Source: Amaricoccus sp963737485
GTDB lineage: Bacteria; Pseudomonadota; Alphaproteobacteria; Rhodobacterales; Rhodobacteraceae
Direction of reading: 5' to 3'
DNA: 64,000 nt
Assembly: GCA_963737485.1 (NCBI GenBank)
Contig: CAVTSR010000018.1
Coordinates: 321,517-385,516 of the forward strand
Both the position numbers and the translations under genes were made by a program. Positions 54,538-63,745 of this stretch are shown in pieces (position 1 is the stretch's first letter; every line of letters begins with the position of its first letter). The notes under the pieces were generated by a model that worked only from the letters and a program-made list of their open reading frames with translations, did no database searches and was not told where the DNA came from.

Positions 54538-57500
54538 TCAAACCACGTGCAAGGTGCCTGTGACCCGGGGCGGACTACCCTTCTCCTCGAGTTGATTGAG
54601 GCGAACCTGCAGCGCTGCGATCTCGGCGCGGCTCAGGTCCAACCCGTGCAGGAGTTCGATTGTGTCGGGCTGTTCCGGCTCGATTTCCTTCGGGCCGACC
54701 AGCCGGCCGAACAGGCGGGTCAGCAGGTTCTGCAGGTCGTTCATGATCAGAAAGAACGACGGCACCACCACCAGGCTGAGCAAGGTCGAGACGATGATGC
54801 CGCCGATCACCGCGATGGCCATCGGGGCGCGGAAGGCGCCGCCCTCGCCGACGCCGAGCGCGGAGGGGAGCATTCCTGCGGACATCGCGATCGAGGTCAT
54901 GACGATGGGTCGGGCGCGCTTGTGCCCCGCCTCGATCAACGCCTCGACGCGGCCCATGCCTGCGCGCATCATCTCGATGGCGAACTCCACCAGAAGAATT
55001 GCATTCTTGGTGACGATGCCCATCAGCATCAGGATTCCGATCAGGACCGGCATCGAAATCGGGTTGCCGGTCAGGATCAGCGCCGCGGCCACCCCGCCGG
55101 TGGCCAGCGGCAGCGACAAGAGGATGGTGAATGGCTGGATCACGCTGCCGAAAAGTAGGATCAACACGCTCAGCACCAACATTAGCCCCAGGATCATCGC
55201 GCGGCCGAAACCCGCCTGCAGCTCGGCCTGGATTTCGGCGTCGCCGGCCTCGGAGATGTGCACCGATGGCGGCAGCTCGACCTGACCGGTCAGCTCCTTG
55301 AAGCGGGCGGTGGCGGTACCGAGCGCCACGCCCTCAGGCAGGTTGGCGCCGATCGTGACGATGCGCTGGCGGTTGAGCCGATCGATCGCACTCGGGCCTT
55401 CGGCGATCGCGATGTCGGCAACCGCGGACAGCGGCACGGCGTCGCCTGCGGCCGTGGTCACCTTCAGGGCACCGATCTGGCCGATGTCGCCCCGAACCTC
55501 GGTGCGCATCTGGACGCGGATCGGGATCTGACGATCGTCGATCGAGGCCTTGGCGAGCGCCGCGTCGGCGTCGCCGATCGTGGCCACCCGGACCGTCTCG
55601 GCGATCTGTCGGGTGCTGATGCCGAGCCGTGCCGCCTCCTTCACCCGTGGGGTGATCTGCACCTCTGGCCGGGGCAACGCGCCCTCGCTGCCCACATTGA
55701 CGAGCAGCGGGTCGCCGCGCAGCGCGCTCTCCAGGCGGCTCACCGCCACGTTGAGGTCGGCTTCGCTGTTCGACAGGATGCTGAACGAGATGTCCCGCTC
55801 GCCTCGGTCGTTGAGCTTGAAGCCCCTCACATCTGGCACCGTAGCGATCTTGGCGAAGATCTCGGCCTCGATCGCAGACTGCGGCCGGGTGCGGCCGTGC
55901 GCCGGCAGCTGCGGCACCAGCCGCCCGACCAGGGGGAAGTCGCCGAGCGAGGCGAGCAGCTTGCGTGGCAGCGAGTGGTCGAGCTTTTGCAGCAGAACCG
56001 TGACTGAGGCGCGGCGGACGTCGAGATCGCCGGTAGGCGAGCTGCCGCCGAGCACGAACACGTTTTCGACGCCATCGACACCAGCGACCAAGTCGCGGAT
56101 TCGGCCGGTTGCCTTATCGGTCTCGGCAAGGGTCGAACCCGGCGGCAACTCAACGCTGACCGCAACCCGCGAGACGTCCTCGGGCGGGATGAAGCTGCCA
56201 GGAATCCGCAGCATGAAAAAGAGCGACAGGGCCAGGATGCCGATCGCGGCGACCAGCGTCAGGTAGCGCGCGCGTAGCGTCCGCCGCACGAAGCCAAGGT
56301 AGCCGCGCATGATCGGTCCGTCGCGCCGCTCCTTCTCCTGGGCGTCGTGGTCGCGCATAAGGTAAGCCGCCATCATCGGCGTGATGAGGCGTGCCACTAG
56401 CAGCGAGAACAGCACCGCTATCGCCACGGTCAGGCCGAATTGCCGGAAATACTGGCCCGGGATGCCGGGCATGAACGACACCGGCACGAACACCGCGACG
56501 ATGGTCAGAGTCGTCGCAATCACCGCCAACCCGATCTCGTCCGCCGCCTCGATCGCGGCGCGGTACGGCGTCTTGCCCATCCGGATATGCCGGGCAATGT
56601 TCTCGATCTCGACGATGGCGTCATCGACCAGGATGCCGGTTGCTAGCGTGATCGCGAGGAAGCTCACGAGGTTGAGCGAGAAGCCGAGTTGCGCCATCAC
56701 GAAGAAGGTCGGCACCGCCGAAAGCGGCAGGGCGACGGCGGTGATCAGCGTGGCGCGCCAATTGCGCAGGAAGAGGAACACGACCAGCACCGCGAGCAGC
56801 GCGCCCTCGATCAGCGTATCGATGGCGGCGTTATAGTTGCCGACGGTGTAGTAGACCGTGTCGTCCACGAGGCTGATCGCCACGTCCGGGCGCCCGGCGC
56901 GGATCTTGTCGAGCGTGGCGTTCACCACGTCGGCGACGCTGACCTCGCTGGCGCCCTTGGCGCGGAACACCGAGAACGTCACCACCTGGTTGCCGTTGAA
57001 GCGCGAGAACGACCGGGGCTCCCGGTAGGTGTCCTGCACCGTTCCGAGGTCGCCCAGGCGCACGAAGCGCCCCGACGGCAGCGCGATGGTGGTCGCCGCC
57101 AACTGATCGGCCGACGCGGCGTCGCCGAGGATGCGGATGCCCTGTTCCTGCGCGCCGATTTCTCCGCGCCCGGCGCCGAGGTTGACGTTGGTCTCCCTGA
57201 GCTGGGCATTGACGGTCGGTGCGGTGATGCCGAAGGCCGCAAGCTTGACCGGGTCGAGCTCGGCCCGGACTTCGCGGTCCGCACCGCCGTAGCGGTCGAT
57301 CCGCCCTACACCCGGCTGGCCCTGCAGCTGTCGGGTGACGGTGTCGTCGACGAACCAGCTCAGGTCCTCCAGCGACATCTCAGGCGAGGAGACCGCGAAG
57401 GTCATGATCGCCTGGCCCTCGACGTCGATGCGGGTGACGACGGGCGCGTCGACGTCACCCGGCAGGTCGCCGACGATCTGGTCGATCTTGTCCTTGACGT

Positions 57501-57819
57501 CCTGCACCGCCTTGTCGGTTGGCACCTCCATGCGGAACTCAACGGCGGTGGTCGAGGCCCCGTCGGTGATGGTCGAGGTCACGTTCTTGACGCCGGTGAT
57601 GCCGGCGACCGCGTCCTCGACCTTCTTGGTGACTTGGCTCTCGAGCTCGGCCGGCGCGGCGCCGGACTGGGCGACGGTCACCGCGACCAGCGGCACGTCG
57701 ATGCTGGGGAATCGGGTGATAGGCAGGGCGTTGAACGCCTGCCAACCGACGACCATGAGCATAAAGAACGCGAGGATCGGCGCGATCGGGTGCCGGATCG
57801 ACCAGGCGGAGAAGTTCAT
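54538..57819 (-). CDS. RND efflux transporter permease subunit (HAE1 type)
   Basis: This 1093-residue inner-membrane RND pump expels hydrophobic and amphiphilic compounds using the proton gradient. It starts NFSAWSIRHPIAPILAFFML, contains the TM4 proton-relay motif LATGILVDDAIVEIENIARH, large periplasmic loops, and the second-half motif MLMGIVTKNAILLVEFAIEM. The frame is fully intact over 3.3 kb, in contrast with many neighbours. It follows the adaptor gene by 11 bp; an outer-membrane channel gene is not present, so TolC must be supplied elsewhere. Confidence 0.95.
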   Translation of the reverse strand: MNFSAWSIRHPIAPILAFFMLMVVGWQAFNALPITRFPSIDVPLVAVTVAQSGAAPAELESQVTKKVEDAVAGITGVKNVTSTITDGASTTAVEFRMEVPTDKAVQDVKDKIDQIVGDLPGDVDAPVVTRIDVEGQAIMTFAVSSPEMSLEDLSWFVDDTVTRQLQGQPGVGRIDRYGGADREVRAELDPVKLAAFGITAPTVNAQLRETNVNLGAGRGEIGAQEQGIRILGDAASADQLAATTIALPSGRFVRLGDLGTVQDTYREPRSFSRFNGNQVVTFSVFRAKGASEVSVADVVNATLDKIRAGRPDVAISLVDDTVYYTVGNYNAAIDTLIEGALLAVLVVFLFLRNWRATLITAVALPLSAVPTFFVMAQLGFSLNLVSFLAITLATGILVDDAIVEIENIARHIRMGKTPYRAAIEAADEIGLAVIATTLTIVAVFVPVSFMPGIPGQYFRQFGLTVAIAVLFSLLVARLITPMMAAYLMRDHDAQEKERRDGPIMRGYLGFVRRTLRARYLTLVAAIGILALSLFFMLRIPGSFIPPEDVSRVAVSVELPPGSTLAETDKATGRIRDLVAGVDGVENVFVLGGSSPTGDLDVRRASVTVLLQKLDHSLPRKLLASLGDFPLVGRLVPQLPAHGRTRPQSAIEAEIFAKIATVPDVRGFKLNDRGERDISFSILSNSEADLNVAVSRLESALRGDPLLVNVGSEGALPRPEVQITPRVKEAARLGISTRQIAETVRVATIGDADAALAKASIDDRQIPIRVQMRTEVRGDIGQIGALKVTTAAGDAVPLSAVADIAIAEGPSAIDRLNRQRIVTIGANLPEGVALGTATARFKELTGQVELPPSVHISEAGDAEIQAELQAGFGRAMILGLMLVLSVLILLFGSVIQPFTILLSLPLATGGVAAALILTGNPISMPVLIGILMLMGIVTKNAILLVEFAIEMMRAGMGRVEALIEAGHKRARPIVMTSIAMSAGMLPSALGVGEGGAFRAPMAIAVIGGIIVSTLLSLVVVPSFFLIMNDLQNLLTRLFGRLVGPKEIEPEQPDTIELLHGLDLSRAEIAALQVRLNQLEEKGSPPRVTGTLHVV

Positions 57820-57830
57820 CAGGCTCCTCC

Positions 57831-59003
57831 TCAGTTCGACATCGCGGCAGCGGCCTCGGCCGCGACCGGGTGGACATGGTCGCCGTCGTGCACGAAGGCG
57901 CCGGCCCGGGCGACCACGCTGTCGCCCTGCTGCAGCCCGGTGACGATCTCCACCCGTCCGCCGTCGCGGATGCCGGTGGTGACCGGTACCTGCGAGACCA
58001 CACCGTCGCTGACCTTTAGCACGCTGGCGCCGTCACCGGTGTCGCTCACCGCCGAGACCGGCAGCGACAGCGCATCCGCCTCGCGAAGAAAGATGGTCGC
58101 CTGGGCGAACATGCCGGTCCGGACCAGCGAAGAGTTGTCGACGGTGATCCGGACTCGTCCGAGTCGGGTGGTGCTGCTGACGCTGGGCTCGACCAGGTGA
58201 ACCTCGCCCGCCAGCGGCTGCGCCGCGCCGACCACGGTGATCTCGGCGCGCTGGCCCGGGGCGAGGCGCAGGAGGTCCTGCTGCGCCACGTCGGCCCGCA
58301 GTTCGAGCTTGCCGTCGCGCACCAATGTGAACATCGGATCGCCAGCGGCGCTAGCGATGTTGCCGACCGTGGCGTTGCGCTCGATCACCTTGCCGGCCAC
58401 CGGCGCCTGCACCTCGGCACGACGCAGCTGCAGGTCGACGTTGGCGATCTGCGCCTCCACTACTTGAAGCTGGGCCTGCGCGGCGCTCTGCGCCTGCACC
58501 GCCACGGTGACCCGCGCTTGCGCTGCAGCGGCGTTGGAGACCGCCTCGTCGGCGGCCGCTTGGGTTGACGCGCCGCGGTCGGCCAGCGAGACCGCCCGGT
58601 CTCGGGTCTTGACCGCTTCGTCGCGCACCACCTCGGCCTCGACGCGCTGGGCGTCGGCTTGGGCAATCCCCGCCTGGGCGCTGGCAAGGCTGGCCTCGAG
58701 CTGGCCGCGCTGAAGCTCTAGGGCGCTGGTCGAAAGCCTTGCCAGGGTCTGGCCAGCCTCGACGTCGACGCCGACCTCGGCGAGGACCGCGTCGATGGCC
58801 TGCCCCTCGATCTGCGGCTGGACCACGACGCGCTCCTCCGGTTCGATGGCTCCAGAGACGATGACGCGGTCGGTCAGGTGCGCGGGCTCGACGGCGACCA
58901 CCGAGATCGCCGGTAGGCTCGGGACCGTCGTCTGGTCGGCGGCGCCCGCCGGGGAAGTCGCGAGGAGGCCCAGGACCCCCGCGATAGCGAAAATCCGGGT
59001 CAT
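57831..59003 (-). CDS. RND periplasmic adaptor (membrane fusion protein)
   Basis: This 390-residue periplasmic adaptor connects the RND pump to the outer-membrane channel. The signal peptide is RIFAIAGVLGLLATSPAGAA. Then come the barrel and lipoyl halves (VVVQPQIEGQAIDAVLAEVG; VQAPVAGKVIERNATVGNIA) around a long Ala/Gln-rich coiled-coil hairpin, and DNSSLVRTGMFAQATIFLRE. The ATG at 59003 overlaps the corrected TetR stop (ATGA). Confidence 0.93.
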   Translation of the reverse strand: MTRIFAIAGVLGLLATSPAGAADQTTVPSLPAISVVAVEPAHLTDRVIVSGAIEPEERVVVQPQIEGQAIDAVLAEVGVDVEAGQTLARLSTSALELQRGQLEASLASAQAGIAQADAQRVEAEVVRDEAVKTRDRAVSLADRGASTQAAADEAVSNAAAAQARVTVAVQAQSAAQAQLQVVEAQIANVDLQLRRAEVQAPVAGKVIERNATVGNIASAAGDPMFTLVRDGKLELRADVAQQDLLRLAPGQRAEITVVGAAQPLAGEVHLVEPSVSSTTRLGRVRITVDNSSLVRTGMFAQATIFLREADALSLPVSAVSDTGDGASVLKVSDGVVSQVPVTTGIRDGGRVEIVTGLQQGDSVVARAGAFVHDGDHVHPVAAEAAAAMSN

Positions 59004-59633
59004 GATTTCACCGTGGCCGGCTCGGACCGCGTCGTTCCGGCGACCTCCGCCACCGTCCGCTCGATCGTCTCGACGACAGAGACTCGCGAGTTCCTGATCC
59101 GGCCGCCCGAGGCAGCAGGTCGCCGTGTGCACCTTCATGCCCTTTACGAGCAAGATGATCAGCCGTGCGTGTGGCGCGAAGCAGCGGGCCGCATCGGCCT
59201 CGCTTAAGCCGCTCACCCGGGTGAACAACCGCACCAGGTACCGCATCACCTCGGACTCCATCCGGACGAGGATTCCGGCAAATTCGGGGCGCCGCGAGGC
59301 CGCCGCCTCGATTTCGGCCCAGATTTGGCCGGAGCCGTCCTCAGTCTCATCGAACCGGCTCTGCACCAGTGCGCTGAAGGCCTCCAGTGGCCGTGGCGCG
59401 TAGATCAGCGTCTCGAACTCGAGGCGGACGCGGTCGATCTCCCGCGCGACGATCGCCTCGACGATGGCGTCCTTCGAAGGGAAATAGCGGTAAAAGTTGC
59501 CCGCGCTCATGCCGGCGGCGCGAGCCAAATCCTGCATCGAGGCGCCGTCGAAGCCCTTGGAGGCAAAGACTGACTTGACGCTCCCGAGGATCTCCAAAGT
59601 CTTCGGTTCAAGGTCGGCGGTCTGCGCGGTCAT
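59000..59633 (-). CDS. TetR-family regulator of the RND operon (one frameshift)
   Basis: This regulator of about 210 residues has an N-terminal helix-turn-helix: ILGSVKSVFASKGFDGASMQ, DLARAAGMSAGNFYRYFPSK. The ligand domain follows. The frame breaks near 59100-59104; the corrected C-terminus ends VAGTTRSEPATVKS with a stop overlapping the adaptor ATG. It is the first gene of the efflux operon and probably represses it via the palindrome just upstream. Confidence 0.9.
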
Positions 59634-59682
59634 GTTTGGCCCGTCTGGCGACTGTCCGTGAAATTGCCTGAGAGCGAGATCT

Positions 59683-59700
59683 AGAATGAACGTTTATTCT
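59683..59700 (-). promoter_or_regulatory. Candidate TetR operator
   Basis: AGAATGAACGTTTATTCT is an 18-bp palindrome with one mismatched pair, 50-67 bp upstream of the TetR start codon, in an AT-rich window. AcrR/TetR-type repressors bind this kind of AATGAACGTTTATT sequence. It would autoregulate the regulator and the coupled efflux genes. Confidence 0.7.
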
Positions 59701-59929
59701 CTCAAGTCGCTCACAGTAAGGTTACCGTCTTCGAAAGCAGATGATTCACCCGCATGTTGTCGACTCCGAAAGCCCAAGGCGCGGGGTTGATTGGGCTATT
59801 GGGCTGGCAGGTGAAGTCAAAAGATCTCAGTTTCTTGGGCGGGGTCAGCCTGGCGATATTGGGAGAAACACCAACGCGGCGGCCCTCACAGGTGGCCGGC
59901 GTCTCGGTCAACGACACGCTGAGACCCGT
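59701..59929. other. Unassigned junction sequence
   Basis: A 229-bp stretch between the efflux operon and the chimeric relic. On the minus strand a frame containing LTPPKKLRSFDFTCQPNSPI and NMRVNHLLSKTVTLL is open over about 200 bp and looks like the 3' end of a lost gene, perhaps a transposase. No family is recognised, and both its start and context are missing. Confidence 0.3.
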
Positions 59930-60820
59930 CTAGAGGGTTTCGATATCGGTATGCACATCGTCGGCGGCCGCGACGAGGATCGCCTTGTCGGCCCCCATCG
60001 CCAGCGCCGTGCGCAACGTCTCGGTGCAATGCTTCACGCCGATGGGACGGCCCGCCGGGCGGTGTTCGTGCGGGAAGTGGAAGCGGAACTCGTTCTGGTA
60101 GTCCTCGATCGCCTTGAGCGCGGTCAGTTCGACATTGCAATGTCCGGTGAACCGGCGCGGATCGATGACCCAGGTGTCGTAGCAGGCCTCGCCATGCACG
60201 ATCTGCTGCGCGAGAAGCCAGCCGTGGCCGCCGCCCTCGCCCAGTCCGGCGCGCAGGCCGATGATGCAGAAGGCGTTGCGCTTGCCCGGGATCGGGCCGA
60301 CCAGCGGGGCGCCGTCGATCGTGTAGGTGATCGGGCCGTTGACGACGGTGTGGATGCCCGCCTCCATCAGCGCGGGCATCCGGGCGAAGGCGCCTTCGAG
60401 CACGTCCATCACCCGGTCGAGATCGTCCGGGCAGAGCGCGTTGACGAAATTCGGGTCGATCCCGTCCATGCCCCAGGTCTTGCAGCCCTGCTCGTAGAAG
60501 CCGATGAGCAGGCCGTTCTTTTCCTGACGGCAGTAATAGTCGCTGATCGGGCAGCGCAGCAGCGGCATCCGGTGCCCGGCTTCCTCGATGGCCTTGATCG
60601 GCTCGGTGAGAAAGTACTGGTGCTCCATCGAGGCCACGGGATGATGAACCCCCATCATCGCGCCGACCTCGTTCACGCGGTAGCCGCCGGCATTGACCAC
60701 GATCTCGCAGCGGATGTCGCCATGCTCGGTATGAACCGTCCAGCTGTCGTCGCGGTGCTGGGTCAGCCCGATGACGGGGGTGTTGCGATAGACCTCGGCA
60801 CCGGCGAGGCGGGCCGGGCC
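59930..60820 (-). pseudogene. Chimeric relic: FAD-dependent oxidoreductase joined to EtfB fragment
   Basis: The main part is the middle and end of a dimethylglycine/sarcosine-dehydrogenase-like FAD oxidoreductase domain: RLAGAEVYRNTPVIGLTQ, INAGG-type VVNAGGYRVNEVGAMMG, MEHQYFLTEPIKAIEE, YTIDGAPLVGPIPGKRNAFC and RRFTGHCNVELTALKAIEDY. After HRPAGRP the frame continues directly as electron-transfer flavoprotein beta subunit: IGVKHCTETLRTALAMGADK, AILVAAADDVHTDIE. It then stops. Both the FAD-binding N-terminus and the C-terminal GCV_T domains are missing, and EtfB has lost both ends, so this is an in-frame fusion of two fragments. Confidence 0.75.
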
Positions 60821-60829
60821 GGACGCCGT

Positions 60830-61830
60830 GCCCGACACGGTCGCCCTCCCGAAGGCCCTGCTGGCCGAGCTACGCCGGGCGGGCGACGATGTCCGGACCG
60901 CGCAGGCCAACCTCGAGGGCGAGCACACGGCGCGCCAGACCGCCGAAGCCGGCCTGGGCGAGCGCGGTTCCCCGTCCGAGGGTCTCGACCGCCTGGAGGA
61001 CGCCTTGCAGGCTTGGCATCGCAATGCCGACGCTCACAACAACGCCCTCCGCGCCCAGCGGACGGTCGAGGCGACCGCCGCCGATCTGACGGCCGGCTGC
61101 CGCCCGACTGGCGGGCGGCGGCAGAGGCGGGGCTTCCAGAGGTCGCCGAGATCGAAGCGGTGACCGAGACGCTGCAGCGCGCCGAAAGCGATCCCGCAGC
61201 AGCGGCGACCCGAGAGCGGGAGGCAGCCGGAGACGCGGCGGCGGCGTGCTAGGCGCGCGACGCCTTGGCCGGGCGCCCCGACGTCCCACTTGACCGCGAG
61301 ATCGCCGCGAGCCGCGCGCGGCGGGACGCGGCCTGGGGCGGACCATCGCACCCGCCTCGACGTCGGGACCGCCGACACATTCGCGCGCGCGATGCAAGAC
61401 GACGACACCGCCCGTTTGCGCCACGCCGCGACGACGGAGGCGCGGCTGCTTCTTGCCACTCGCTCCGAGGAGGCCGAGGCGCGACGGGGGACCACGCGGC
61501 GAAGGCCGCCACGCTCGGCGAGGCGGAGGCGCGGGCAGGGGCCGCCGGCGAGGCCGCGGCGGCGGGGGAGGCGCGGTCGTCGCGTCTCCGGGCGCTGCGC
61601 GATGCCATGGGAGACGACGGCGCGCACCTGCCGGACGATCGCCTGCCACCGGTTGCGGAACGGACGCAAGACACGCTCCGCGACCGGAAGGCGGCCGCCG
61701 ACGGCTGGTCACAGGCGCGCCGGACGATCGACACCCTGAAGCGGTCGGAGACAATCGCGGGGGATCAGCTCGCTGCGCGCGAGGTGGCGCTGGCGGCCTG
61801 CCAGCGCGTCAATCCGCACAGGCAGCCGGC
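60830..61830 (+). pseudogene. Relic of a coiled-coil AAA ATPase (YhaN/SbcC-like)
   Basis: Several plus-strand frames join into a long Ala/Glu/Arg-rich coiled-coil: KALLAELRRAGDDVRTAQAN, LEDALQAWHRNADAHNNALR, IEAVTETLQRAESDPAAA, DALAGRPDVPLDREIAASRA, AKAATLGEAEARAGAAGEAA and RKAAADGWSQARRTIDTLKR. The composition and pattern fit the hinge/coil region of a YhaN- or SbcC-like DNA-repair ATPase. Neither the Walker A nor Walker B end is present and several stops intervene, so it is an internal fragment. Family assignment is tentative. Confidence 0.45.
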
Positions 61831-61834
61831 GACG

Positions 61835-62065
61835 CTAGCGTCGAGTTATACCATCTCCCGGGACACGACCGCCGGTCAAGAAAATCGACGTCTCTGCGGC
61901 GTCGCGAATATGGGCGAGCCAGTGGACATCGTCCGTTGATCGGCCCTTCGGCAAGCGAGACCTTGCTGATGGGGAGGTTCCGGTGTCCGACTTCAGGCGG
62001 CGGAAGTAGCCGTCGAGGGTGGTCGCGAAGACCGGCGCAGTGCAGTTGTGGAAGCGGATGTTCAC
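61835..62065 (-). pseudogene. VapC45-like PIN-domain toxin, C-terminally truncated
   Basis: The frame starts GTG-NIRFHNCTAPVFATTLDGYF and, after a probable indel, continues STDDVHWLAHIRDAAETSIF with LTGGR, matching the N-terminal half of PIN-like toxins of the DUF433-associated family. The last third is missing, replaced by sequence near the coiled-coil relic. The start codon overlaps the antitoxin stop (GTGA), the normal antitoxin-toxin arrangement. PIN proteins are Mg2+-dependent ribonucleases; this one is probably inactive. Confidence 0.6.
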
Positions 62066-62760
62066 GCGGCGAGCGGCAGTCGCCCGGCAAGGTCGGCTTC
62101 GAAGGTGATGGCATGGCGCATGGCAGCGGGCGACACGCGCCAGGCCTCGGCAGTCTGTTCGATCCCGAGCGCGGACACGGCTTCGGCAAGCACCGACGTC
62201 GGCTCTCCGCTCGCCGCGTCGATCGGGTGGCCGAACGAGCGACCGGGGTCGAGGAGGATTGAACCTGCCTTGCCCTTTGGCCACCAGACCCGCGGCTCTC
62301 CATCAGCATCGAAGTCGACGGTGCGGAGGACCGGGTCAAGCACTTGCTTGAGGGCGTACTGGCGCCCGTGGATGTCAACGAGACGTGGCGGCTTGTCGGC
62401 GCCTTCGGCGGCGATGATCTCGAGGAAGATGCGGCGGCCGTCAGTGCGGAAGCGACTGTTGGCGAGCGGACGCTCCTTCCCTAAGAGCTCGCGTGCCGCG
62501 TCAATGGTGCGGCGGACCGCGATCGACGAGACGTCCATGAAGATGAAGCCCTCGGCGACGCGCGCCTCCATCAGGTCGCGGAAGCCGAGGTAGACGCGGC
62601 CGTCGCCGATGTCGACCTGCGACTGCCACAACGGCGCATAGTCCTCTTGCCGGCGCGGTGGCCTCGCAGCCAGCGGCCGAGCTTGCCTGCCGGCATGTGC
62701 AGGAGGCGCGCGGCCTCGGCGGTCGTGTAAAGGCCGATCCCGATCAGGTCGCGCGCGCTA
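62062..62760 (-). CDS. DUF433/VapB45-like antitoxin (one frameshift)
   Basis: This protein of about 230 residues has a MerR-like helix-turn-helix at the N-terminus (IGLYTTAEAARLLHMPAGKL, GRWLRGH) and a DUF433-type body: VYLGFRDLMEARVAEGFIF, RRTIDAARELLGKERPLANS, RFRTDGRRIFLEI and SGEPTSVLAEAVSALG. A shift near 62650 separates the two parts, joining at QEDYAPLWQSQVDI. The true start is not clear, around 62760. It would neutralise the adjacent PIN toxin and autorepress the operon. Confidence 0.7.
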
Positions 62761-63033
62761 TCGCCTTCCCGCTCCGTCTTCGCCGCCGTTGCTCCTCGCA
62801 GCCTCCGACTTCCCCCGCGCTGGACTATAGGATCCGACCAAAGGCCATGCGAGACGGTTTTCGCAGCGTTTCGAAACTCTCTCCTGCGGCATGCCCGAAC
62901 CTTCGGTGCCGAGAAAGGGTACCACGGATCGTCGGAGCGATCCCTGCTTCACCGGGCGGACAGCCGCCGTTCGCCGCAGCGCGAGGGAATTGCCACAACG
63001 GTAGAGAGCTGCCGTTCGCTGGAATGCCTGAGG
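62761..63033. other. Gap between the TA locus and the second kdpE
   Basis: No supported gene. The sequence is mixed in GC, with an ACTATAGGATC segment at 62823-62833, and may contain the antitoxin promoter on the minus strand. No repeats or transposon ends were found. Confidence 0.3.
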
Positions 63034-63745
63034 TCAGGTCTCCGGATGAGCCGTATCGCCCCGGAGCTGGAGGCGATAGCCGACACCTGTCTCAGTGCGA
63101 ATGTGCCCGAAACCATCGGGGTCAGGCTCCAGCTTCCGCCGGAGCTGGCGGATCAAGACGCGAAGGTTCTGGACGTCGACCGCGCCGCCCCAGACCTGGC
63201 GGATCAGAAACTGATGAGTAAGGACCTTGCCGGCGTGCTGAACAAGGACCGAAGCACGTCGAATTCGCGCGGTGTCAGGTCGACCGGGGTGTCCCGCCGA
63301 GTCGAACCATCCGATGGACGAGATCGACCGTGAGATCGCCGGAACGGAACACCGGCGGCTCGCCCTGTTCCTGCAAGCGATGGCGGAGCGCAGTGCGGAT
63401 CCGCGCGATGAGTTCCTTCATGCCGAACGGCTTGGTCACATAGTCGTCGGCGCCGAGATCCAGCGCCTCGACGATCCCGGCCTCGTCAGTGCGGCTCGAG
63501 AGGATGATGACCGGCGTCTCGCGACCCGCGGCGCGCCAGCCGCGCAGGAGGTCGTGGCCGGAAAAGTCGGGCAGGCCGAGGTCGAGCAGGACGAGGTCGG
63601 GGTCGCTGGCGAGGGCGGCTTCGGCGGCGCGACCGTCGGCGGCTTCTGCGATGTCGTAGCCCTGGGAGCCGAGACCGGTACGCAGCAGCCGGCGGATCGG
63701 CGGCTCGTCGTCGACGACGAGGATGCGCACCGGGGCGGCGGTCAT
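63034..63745 (-). CDS. kdpE: Second KdpE-like response regulator (at least two frameshifts)
   Basis: This is a diverged second copy of the kdpE at 35311-36024: ILVVDDEPPIRRLLRTGLG, DPDLVLLDLGLPDFSGHDLL, TKPFGMKELIARIRTAL, and in a shifted frame HQFLIRQVWGGAVDVQNLRV and HIRTETGVGYRLQLRGD. Shifts are near 63285 and 63243, so the receiver domain is in frame but the DNA-binding domain needs two corrections. Nucleotide differences from copy 1 are scattered, so this is not an assembly duplicate. It begins directly after a second kdpD. Confidence 0.85.
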
